Below, piece after piece: positions 1-6,348 of a DNA stretch of 11,276 bases (its first letter is position 1; every line of letters begins with the position of its first letter). Under the pieces are notes generated by a model. That model did not search any database, was not told the origin of the DNA, and saw nothing but the letters and a program-made list of their open reading frames with translations. The translations under genes and the position numbers were made by a program. The DNA comes from Candidatus Moraniibacteriota bacterium. Lineage in GTDB: Bacteria; Patescibacteriota; Minisyncoccia; Moranbacterales; GCA-2747515. The stretch lies in contig JALWEZ010000131.1 in the NCBI GenBank assembly GCA_027039165.1, positions 1-11,276 on the forward strand. Reading direction: 5' to 3'.

Positions 1-1
1 T

Positions 2-199
2 AATGAAAATAAACAAATTGTTGCATTGCAAGTTACGACTGCATCAGTAGATGACCGTAATCCAGTTATTAATTTATTGAAAAATTTGAATGGAACAGTT
101 TGGGCTGACGCTGGGTACATCAGTGAAGAATTTCGAAAAATACTTGCAGAAAATGGGGTTAAACTTATAGCCGCACCCCGCAAAAATATAAAAATTTGA
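2..199 (+). pseudogene. IS982-like transposase, C-terminal fragment, truncated at its 3' end
   Basis: The reading frame is open from the window edge to a TGA at 197-199 and gives 65 residues. The pattern TTASVDDRNP, then a short leucine-rich stretch, ADAGYISEEF and a terminal RKNIK matches, from memory, the region of IS982-family DDE transposases that normally reads D(K)GYIS...RKNMK. In that family about 60 further residues follow, including the last catalytic Glu in an R..IE context. Here translation stops directly after RKNIKI, and none of the three forward frames continues the homology. The copy therefore lacks its final catalytic residue and is probably inactive. The K of the usual DKGY is Ala here. 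The 5' part lies outside the window. It marks a past insertion or rearrangement next to the secretion locus. Family assignment is by eye; IS5-group relatives are the main alternative. Confidence 0.72.
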
Positions 200-224
200 C
201 AAAAAATTTAAACTATGTTATACT
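196..224 (+). promoter_or_regulatory. Consensus sigma70-type promoter for the secretion locus
   Basis: A perfect -35 TTGACA lies at 196-201, followed by a 17-base spacer and a -10 TATACT at 219-224. A TATG at 214-217 gives an extended -10. The predicted start of transcription is near 231, about 77 bases before the TTG start at 308. The -35 box overlaps the TGA stop (197-199) of the transposase remnant. This is the best promoter match in the window. Confidence 0.75.
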
Positions 225-254
225 TTTAATGTTAAGATGATTTTTTATAAGTTC

Positions 255-265
255 TGTGATATAAT
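255..265 (+). promoter_or_regulatory. Second, extended -10 promoter before VirB6-like A
   Basis: TGTGA followed by TATAAT (260-265) is a perfect -10 with the TG extension. No good -35 hexamer sits 16-18 bases upstream. Transcription would start near 272 and leave a leader of about 36 bases. The same TGTGnTATAAT pattern recurs at 6265 and 8643. Confidence 0.5.
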
Positions 266-307
266 TATTTATATATCAAATACTAATTAGAGTATCTTTA
301 AAATCCC

Positions 308-2524
308 TTGAAAAAAATATTAAAAAACAACTTATTAAACATACTAAAAGCAACAGGATTTATTGTTTTGCTTTTTTGTTTTTTAAACTTAAATGTAGAT
401 ATGACTTCAGAAAGTTTAACTCTAAATTCTATAGATATTTCTCAAGTATTTGCTAGTAACGATCATGTTAAGGTTGAAGATCAATCAAATATAGAAAAAG
501 CTATAAAAGGCATATTGCATTTACTTGCTAGTTCTGTTGCCTGGTTCTTAACATTTGGCTTAGATGCTAGTGCAGCTATAGTTGACCCTGCGTTATTTGA
601 AGGAATCTTCGTTGGGATGGATGATGCACTTTACGATATTTGGACTTTTGTAAGAGATATATTTAATGTATTTTTTATATTTGTTTTACTTTTTAGCGCA
701 TTTGCTACTATTTTTCAAGTACAGAAATATCATTTGTTAAAAAGTAATACTTTAATAACAATAATCGTAATGGCACTTCTAGTTAATTTCTCTTGGCCTA
801 TAACAAGAGTTATAATAGACGCGGGAAATATTACTATGTATTATTTCCTAGATAACTTTGTAGATTCTGACGGGCCAAAAAGTCAAGATTTGTTTGGAAT
901 GCTTGGGAGTGATAGTAAAATAATGAAAGAACTTGTCCCAGATTCTGACTCCAAAGCTTATGCGAATCAAGGTGTTTCTGATGCTTTTTTCTCACTGGTT
1001 ATGATATTTGCATTTACTTGTGCATTTATAGTTTATGCAATTTTATTTTTTATAAGAATTTCTGCTTTTGTTTTACTATTGGTTGTTTCTCCTATTGGTT
1101 TTGCTGCTTCAATATTTCCTGGCACAAAGAAATTTGCAGACATGTGGTGGAGTGCACTTTTGAAGTGGACTTTTGTCGGGCCTTTGCTTTTATTTATGAT
1201 TTTTATTGCTGTTAAATTCATCACCATAATGGATAAAATTTTAACAGAAGTTCATACTACTGGAGTTTCTGGATATCAAATTATACATAGAGCTATCCTT
1301 TATAGTGTAGCGCTCATCATGATATTTACAGGTATTACTGCAAGTCAAAAGATAGGTGGAAGTGTTGCTCAATCAGCAATAGGTGGAGCTAGAAATATTG
1401 GAAAACGCATTGGAAGAAAAGTTGCTGTGGGCACAGGAGCAGTTGTAGGCGGTGGAGTACTTGGAGCTCTAAAATATGCTGATTCTAAAGTAGGTAATCC
1501 TCTAGCTAGGATAGATGGGCGAATTAGAGGTTATAAAAAACGTTACTGGGATAATGAGAGTAAATCACAAGAACAGTGGAGATTAGCTAAAGAAGAAGCT
1601 TCTGCAAAAACTCGTGAGAAATTTGGTGAAGATAATGCTATTGAAAGACACAGAAGAGATACTATAAAAGCTCATAGAGAACGTACGAAAAATCAAAATA
1701 CTGAAGATTTGAATGCAATTATTGCTAACCCTAAAGAAAATAAATACTACAGACAAGCTGCTGTAGAGGAAATTGCTTCAAGAAAAGATTCTATAGGAAC
1801 CGCTAAAGGTCTTACTAAGAATATGAAACTTATGGGAAATAATTTTGATGAAAGTTTACAACTAATACAAAATGCGGCTAGTGATAACGCAATAGAGGGA
1901 ACTGGACAAGATTTCAAAAACTTAATAGAAGCAATCGAATCAAAGACTGGACTAAGTATTAAACAGAGAGATAAATTAAAAGCAGCTGTTAAGGAACGCT
2001 ATATCTCTGAAGGAAACGCTAATGCAATTTATGAGGGTAATAAGATTTTTTCAGAATCTGAGCGAATTACATCAAATCAAGACTTACTAAACACAGTTAT
2101 ACCAGCAAGCTTTAATTTTACAGATCCAAATAACAGAAGTAATACTCTAAACTTAAGAACAGAAGTATTGAGGGATGTAGATTTCAATGCTGATGTAGAT
2201 GATTTCGCAAGATCTCTAGAGAGAGCACTTAACAGTAAAAATATAAGTACTGCTGACAAAACTAGATTCACTAATAGCCTTAACACAGAACATACAAATA
2301 GAATAGATGCTAAAGATGAACTAGCTATGCAGAATGTTTTCACAGAAAACACTTCATTAAAAGACATGGCTTCTCAACAAGATTTTATAAAAGAAATGCC
2401 AAATAACACAAGAATAAGGGAAGTATATAAGAAACTTGCAATGAACCCAAGAGTTAAAACAGAATTAATAAAAGAAGCTTCGATGGAAACTAGACAAATA
2501 CTTAGAAATGAAGGTATTGTATAA
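308..2524 (+). CDS. VirB6/TrbL-type T4SS inner-membrane protein, paralogue A
   Basis: This 738-residue polytopic protein would form part of the inner-membrane channel of a type IV secretion system. A basic, hydrophobic signal-like N-terminus (residues 1-30) is followed by a possible cleavage site at VFA49-S50. The conserved core has membrane segments near 117-137, 148-170, 225-248, 249-270, 286-306 and 328-345, with NFSWP at 160-164, SPIGF at 261-265, FPGT at 270-273 and MWW at 279-281. A further hydrophobic segment at about 66-88 leaves topology unresolved. Residues from about 400 to the end form a charged, mostly helical tail. The core is nearly identical to the proteins at 2541 and 6349, but this tail is the most divergent of the three. 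The TTG start is chosen because it gives the signal-like MKKILKNN terminus and matches the TTG of paralogue C; there is no Shine-Dalgarno. It is first in the unit, 16 bases before the next gene. Confidence 0.85.
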   Translation: MKKILKNNLLNILKATGFIVLLFCFLNLNVDMTSESLTLNSIDISQVFASNDHVKVEDQSNIEKAIKGILHLLASSVAWFLTFGLDASAAIVDPALFEGIFVGMDDALYDIWTFVRDIFNVFFIFVLLFSAFATIFQVQKYHLLKSNTLITIIVMALLVNFSWPITRVIIDAGNITMYYFLDNFVDSDGPKSQDLFGMLGSDSKIMKELVPDSDSKAYANQGVSDAFFSLVMIFAFTCAFIVYAILFFIRISAFVLLLVVSPIGFAASIFPGTKKFADMWWSALLKWTFVGPLLLFMIFIAVKFITIMDKILTEVHTTGVSGYQIIHRAILYSVALIMIFTGITASQKIGGSVAQSAIGGARNIGKRIGRKVAVGTGAVVGGGVLGALKYADSKVGNPLARIDGRIRGYKKRYWDNESKSQEQWRLAKEEASAKTREKFGEDNAIERHRRDTIKAHRERTKNQNTEDLNAIIANPKENKYYRQAAVEEIASRKDSIGTAKGLTKNMKLMGNNFDESLQLIQNAASDNAIEGTGQDFKNLIEAIESKTGLSIKQRDKLKAAVKERYISEGNANAIYEGNKIFSESERITSNQDLLNTVIPASFNFTDPNNRSNTLNLRTEVLRDVDFNADVDDFARSLERALNSKNISTADKTRFTNSLNTEHTNRIDAKDELAMQNVFTENTSLKDMASQQDFIKEMPNNTRIREVYKKLAMNPRVKTELIKEASMETRQILRNEGIV

Positions 2525-2540
2525 CATCTAAAGAATTAAC

Positions 2541-4784
2541 ATGAATATCCTAAAAAATCTAACAACTAAAAAATTTAACAAGGTAAAGAAAGCATCTTTT
2601 CTGGGTTTGTTTCTAGCTGTTTTATTGTTTTCTCCTATTATTTTTAATGGTAAGTCTTTTAATACAAATCATGTTTTAGCAAAGAATGATTCAGATTGTA
2701 AGTTGAAATGTTATAAAGCTTATGTGAAAATTCCTACGCCCAACTACCCAGCTTATAGAAAGTGTATTCAAGCGCCTTCATGTGAATTCAAAGAACAAAC
2801 TACAGCTGAAAAAATGCTAAAGGGTTTTGTGCATGTAGTTTTTGTGCTTCCTATGGCAAATTTTGCTGCAATGGGCACTGAAATTTCAGGTAAAATACTG
2901 GACCCAGCTATATTAAATAAAATCTTTTCTGATTCTGATAGTGATAAGGCACTTTATAATATGTGGATATTTATTCGAGATATTCTAAACTTATTGTTTA
3001 TATTTGTTCTACTTTTTAGTGCATTTGCTACAATTTTTCAGGTACAGAAGTATCATTTACTTAAAAGTAATATTTTAGTCATGATAATAATTATGGCACT
3101 TCTAGTTAATTTCTCTTGGCCTATAAGTAGAGCTGTGATGGATTCTGGAAATGTCTTAATGTTTTATTTACTTGATGAATTAGTAGTTGCTCCTACCGAT
3201 GAACCAAAAGGTGAATACTTCTTTGGAGCACTTTCTGATGGCACTGGTCTTATAAATACAATATCACTTGACGGCAAAGATCAACAAGATCTTTATGATA
3301 GAGCAACTGTAACGGATCAAATAGTAGCTGGTATTTTTCTCATGCTTTTTGCTATCACCTTTTTTGCAATAGCTGCTATATTTTTGATACGTATTGTTGT
3401 ATTTATAATATTACTTATTTTTTCTCCAATCGGATTTGCTGCTGCAATATTTCCTGGAACTCGAAAATTCTCTGATATGTGGTGGGATGAGCTTTTAAAG
3501 TGGACATTTATCGGTCCTTTTATGGTATTTATGGTTTATATTTCAACAACTTTTATATTAGAAATGCAAAAATTATCTACAACTGTAAATGGGTATGGAA
3601 TTTCTGGTCCTCCAATGGTTAGAGATGCTATAGTATATTCAGCAGGAATAGTTATGCTTTGGTCTGGAGTACTTGTAGCTCAACAAATGGGTGGAGCTGC
3701 TGGAGGATTTGTAGTGAATAAGGCTCGCAATTTAAGAGGAATGACTACAAGATTTACAAAAAATGTTTACAAGGCAGGAATCGGTGCTACATTCTATGGA
3801 GCAAAAGCAGGTGCAAGAGTATTAGACAATAGACTTGGGAATAGAGTAGCTAAAACTATAGGTTCTGTTCAAGGAGCATATAAACGTGTAAAGGATACAG
3901 TACACACAAATCCAAAAGAAAGTTACGAAAGAAGTCGTGACTTAGCTCACCAAAAAGCTCAAGGAGGTGATATAGCTGCAAGTGCAGACAAAAAAGATCA
4001 ATTAAGATACCAAAAAGAACTCAAAGATGCACATTTAGATACTATTATAAAGAAAGCAGGTAAAGACAATAAAAATGAAAATGAAAGAAAAGCTGCTCAG
4101 AAATTATTACAACAAAAAGATACTATTAAAACAGAAAAAGACTTAACGAGAGCATTCACAGTACTTTCTGAAGATACTAAAGCAACTGCAACGCTACTAA
4201 AAAATGTATCTCAAGATATATTTAAAGATGGTAATAGTGATACTTATAAGAATATATTAGCAACAATCAATACAACATCTTCTCCTGCTAATATCAACAA
4301 ACAAACAGCACAATTAAGGAAACAATTTGCACAAAATGGTCGAGCTGATGCTGTATTTGATTATTATATGTCAACTGGTGCTGGAGCTAATACTGCTCTT
4401 AACAATTCAGTTTCTAAGATAAATACATCAGCAGATATGGCAAAACAAACTAAATTAATTAAGAAAATTAATGCAGGAGGTAGAGCTGGTGATGCGATAA
4501 AAAATCATATAAATGCTGAATTTATAAAAGATCCAGCTCTTAGACAAGATTTAATTAAAAATTTATCTACCGAAGGACTATCTTCACTAAGACGAACTAT
4601 TTTACAACAAGAAAAAAGAGAAAATGCTTTGTCTAAAGCTTCTAGTGAGCTTGAAATAGTAAATGGTCAACTTAAAACATTAAGTTATGTAAGTCCATTA
4701 ACTGCTAATGATAATCATAGAAAACAAGCTCTGGAAAGAAGAAAAAACACCCTTAAGTCAAGAATTAGAACTTTAAGTAGCTAA
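2541..4784 (+). CDS. VirB6/TrbL-type T4SS inner-membrane protein, paralogue B, with exported cysteine motif
   Basis: This 747-residue paralogue of the proteins at 308 and 6349 is a predicted inner-membrane channel component. Its signal peptide is clear: a lysine-rich n-region, a hydrophobic stretch at about 19-36 and cleavage likely after VLA47. The mature N-terminus then carries four cysteines (C53, C57, C75, C81) in about 30 residues that the other two paralogues lack; disulfide bonding outside the membrane is an inference. The core contains R146-D147, NFSWP at 190-194, SPIGF at 295-299, FPGT at 304-307 and WW at 314-315. The hydrophilic C-terminal part (about 430-747) aligns well with that of paralogue C, including KNENERKAA, DIFK, RAD.V.D.Y and a final PL..ND..RK..LE.RK pattern. 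The ATG start follows paralogue A by 16 bases with no Shine-Dalgarno, so the two are probably co-transcribed. Confidence 0.86.
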   Translation: MNILKNLTTKKFNKVKKASFLGLFLAVLLFSPIIFNGKSFNTNHVLAKNDSDCKLKCYKAYVKIPTPNYPAYRKCIQAPSCEFKEQTTAEKMLKGFVHVVFVLPMANFAAMGTEISGKILDPAILNKIFSDSDSDKALYNMWIFIRDILNLLFIFVLLFSAFATIFQVQKYHLLKSNILVMIIIMALLVNFSWPISRAVMDSGNVLMFYLLDELVVAPTDEPKGEYFFGALSDGTGLINTISLDGKDQQDLYDRATVTDQIVAGIFLMLFAITFFAIAAIFLIRIVVFIILLIFSPIGFAAAIFPGTRKFSDMWWDELLKWTFIGPFMVFMVYISTTFILEMQKLSTTVNGYGISGPPMVRDAIVYSAGIVMLWSGVLVAQQMGGAAGGFVVNKARNLRGMTTRFTKNVYKAGIGATFYGAKAGARVLDNRLGNRVAKTIGSVQGAYKRVKDTVHTNPKESYERSRDLAHQKAQGGDIAASADKKDQLRYQKELKDAHLDTIIKKAGKDNKNENERKAAQKLLQQKDTIKTEKDLTRAFTVLSEDTKATATLLKNVSQDIFKDGNSDTYKNILATINTTSSPANINKQTAQLRKQFAQNGRADAVFDYYMSTGAGANTALNNSVSKINTSADMAKQTKLIKKINAGGRAGDAIKNHINAEFIKDPALRQDLIKNLSTEGLSSLRRTILQQEKRENALSKASSELEIVNGQLKTLSYVSPLTANDNHRKQALERRKNTLKSRIRTLSS

Positions 4785-4811
4785 AATAACGTAAATTATT
4801 AATTTAACCAC

Positions 4812-5804
4812 ATGAAAACAATAGATAATAAAAATTACTACCCAATGCTTGTATCTGAGAAAGCCCTGAAAGATGATTCAGAACAAGAATTTATAAATAA
4901 ATGGAAACAATATGACAATATTTCAGAAAAACTTCAAAAATTATTAACTTCAACTGAAATTACTTTTTTAATAGATGCTGTAGCTAAAAAACATAACCTA
5001 AACGATTTAGATGCAGCTGAATTATCTAGAAATATACGTAAGTTATTTTTCAGAGAATTAAGCGAAGAAGCGTTTTCTAGAGAAATTTCCAAAATTTTAG
5101 GTGGAGACGAAACAAATGGAAAAATTATAATTAGTGCAATTAAAAAATTAAAAGTTTCCAATAATCCAATACTTATAAAAAAACCTGAATTAGAGAAACT
5201 AACCTTACAAGAATTATTAAGTAGATATCCTGAAGTTTCTAATTCACTCATCACTTCTAATTTTCTGAAATTTCCACATTCTGATAAAAAAATGAACCCA
5301 ACTCTCAGAAATTGGCTTGACCTATATGATCAAGAAGTTAGTGTAAAAAAACAAACCAATGTAGAAAGGGGAAAGTTTCTATATAGTTCTCTAAATTGTG
5401 CAAAATTAAATGAAAAAGAAAGAAAACTAATATCTAAAATATTACAATCAAGGGATGAAAATACAAAATTATATGTAGATAAAGAGACTCATGAGATTAT
5501 TGACTTTGAAGAAAATAGTGAGGATTTAAATAATTATAAAGCCTTAATCACAAAAACAAAAGTTTTTAAATCTGGTGTAAATAAAAATAAGAATACTACT
5601 GAAATTAATTTATTGAAAAATTTAAAAGGTGTGCAGACATCGATAAATAAGGTTTCACCTCAGCACTTCTCAAAAATAAATCCTGATTATAAATCCAAAT
5701 TAACCAATAACATTTCTAAAAAGAAAAATGATACAAAAATAATTAGTAAAATGTCGTTTTCTTCTGGACAAACATTATCAACAGAAAAAAAAGATGATAT
5801 TTAA
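4812..5804 (+). CDS. Uncharacterised soluble protein of the T4SS locus (330 aa)
   Basis: I cannot assign a function. The protein has no signal peptide or membrane segment, so it is probably cytoplasmic. Three parts are visible. Residues about 36-114 are helical (LLTSTEITFLIDAVAKKHNL, then an RKLFF..ELSEEAF..EISKILG pattern). Residues about 128-233 form a second unit with LLSRYPEV, NPTLRNWLDLY (162-172), RGKFLY (186-191) and ILQSRDE (210-216). Residues about 240-330 are rich in Lys, Asn and Ser and look disordered. From memory, both ordered units resemble unnamed domains that recur in Patescibacteria proteins near T4SS genes, but I cannot name a family. It lies 27 bases after VirB6-like B and 22 bases before PrgI, which suggests a role in the same machine, perhaps as an adaptor or assembly factor (inference). 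The ATG start has no Shine-Dalgarno. The reading frame is real: long, unbroken and positioned in the operon. Confidence 0.8.
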   Translation: MKTIDNKNYYPMLVSEKALKDDSEQEFINKWKQYDNISEKLQKLLTSTEITFLIDAVAKKHNLNDLDAAELSRNIRKLFFRELSEEAFSREISKILGGDETNGKIIISAIKKLKVSNNPILIKKPELEKLTLQELLSRYPEVSNSLITSNFLKFPHSDKKMNPTLRNWLDLYDQEVSVKKQTNVERGKFLYSSLNCAKLNEKERKLISKILQSRDENTKLYVDKETHEIIDFEENSEDLNNYKALITKTKVFKSGVNKNKNTTEINLLKNLKGVQTSINKVSPQHFSKINPDYKSKLTNNISKKKNDTKIISKMSFSSGQTLSTEKKDDI

Positions 5805-5826
5805 TATAATTAATTAAAATAAAACA

Positions 5827-6264
5827 ATGGAGCGCGTACCTCAATTTATAAACGTAGAAGATCACATAGGACCATTTACTTGGAAACAACTGGGCTGGTT
5901 TGGAATAGCTGCTATGATTGGTGGGCTTTTGTGGGTTACTCTTTCTAAAACTGCTTTTTGGATTGCTATAATTCCAATCTTTCTTTTTGCTACAGGACTT
6001 GGTTTTTTGAAACCTGGCGGAGTATCTCTTATAAGATTCATTGGTTTCTTATTTGCTTTTATAATGCAACCAAAGATTTATGTATGGCGCAGAGAACCGC
6101 TTACAACAGTGCAGAGAATAAAGAGAAAATCTAATGAAAAATTTGTAGCAGAAAAACAAATTTCACAAGATGAGATTGAAGCATTATCTAGATTATTAGA
6201 CAGCCATGGTAAAGATAATAATGCAAGAATAGAAGAGATTTTAAAGAAAAATAACCATATATAA
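5827..6264 (+). CDS. prgI: PrgI-family T4SS membrane protein (VirB3-like)
   Basis: This 145-residue membrane protein has the opening typical of the PrgI family found in Gram-positive and Patescibacteria T4SS loci: VPQFINVEDHIGPFTWKQ at residues 4-21. Two hydrophobic segments follow at about 24-40 and 42-60. A GG-containing hydrophobic stretch at about 64-81 leads into the basic PKIYVWRRE. The C-terminal 50 residues are charged and helical, and probably cytoplasmic. PrgI proteins are regarded as the counterpart of VirB3, a small inner-membrane partner of the VirB4 ATPase. Length and motif order are normal for the family. It is the last gene of the first close-packed cluster, 22 bases after the 330-residue protein and 84 bases before the third VirB6-like gene. 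The ATG start is fixed by the conserved N-terminus; no Shine-Dalgarno precedes it. Confidence 0.9.
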   Translation: MERVPQFINVEDHIGPFTWKQLGWFGIAAMIGGLLWVTLSKTAFWIAIIPIFLFATGLGFLKPGGVSLIRFIGFLFAFIMQPKIYVWRREPLTTVQRIKRKSNEKFVAEKQISQDEIEALSRLLDSHGKDNNARIEEILKKNNHI

Positions 6265-6275
6265 TGTGTTATAAT
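6265..6275 (+). promoter_or_regulatory. Extended -10 promoter before VirB6-like C
   Basis: TGTGT followed by TATAAT (6270-6275) begins right after the PrgI stop codon. No good -35 is visible. Transcription would start near 6282, giving a leader of about 67 bases before the TTG start at 6349. The leader contains a GGATTATCC inverted repeat at 6294-6302 and an 11-codon upstream reading frame at 6311-6346. Confidence 0.5.
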
Positions 6276-6310
6276 AGAAATACATACTAGTGTGGATTAT
6301 CCTATTTAAA

Positions 6311-6346
6311 ATGAATATTCACTATATCTTAAAAAGTAAAATATAA
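6311..6346 (+). other. Possible 11-codon upstream ORF in the leader of VirB6-like C
   Basis: An ATG at 6311 opens a frame encoding MNIHYILKSKI and closes with TAA at 6344-6346, only two bases before the TTG start codon at 6349. It lies wholly within the predicted leader and is in a different frame from the following gene. It could couple translation to the weak TTG start, but with this AT content a short open frame may arise by chance. There is no Shine-Dalgarno. Confidence 0.25.
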
Positions 6347-6348
6347 AT

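Noticed and set aside
190..215. Reading TGA at 197-199 as glycine (code 25) to extend the transposase.
   Set aside because: The extension reaches TAA after only three more codons without restoring homology, and the seven complete genes contain no in-frame TGA.
237..290. A 17-codon open frame in the leader before VirB6-like A as an upstream regulatory peptide.
   Set aside because: It spans the second promoter and would be absent from transcripts starting near 272; its composition is what random AT-rich sequence gives.
2077..2367. Open frames on the - strand (for example 2077-2367 and 4934-5254) as possible antisense genes.
   Set aside because: They lie fully inside well-supported + strand genes, are rich in Ser/Leu as expected of the reverse frames of charged helical coding sequence, and have no recognisable domain or start signal.
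68..5623. A 20-base identity between the transposase remnant (68-87) and the 330-residue protein gene (5604-5623), both encoding INLLKNL.
   Set aside because: The string is low-complexity A/T sequence coding for common residues, with no similarity on either side; best explained by chance.
6294..6302. GGATTATCC inverted repeat in the leader of VirB6-like C as an operator.
   Set aside because: The half-sites are four bases and it occurs once only, so there is no support for a regulator binding site.
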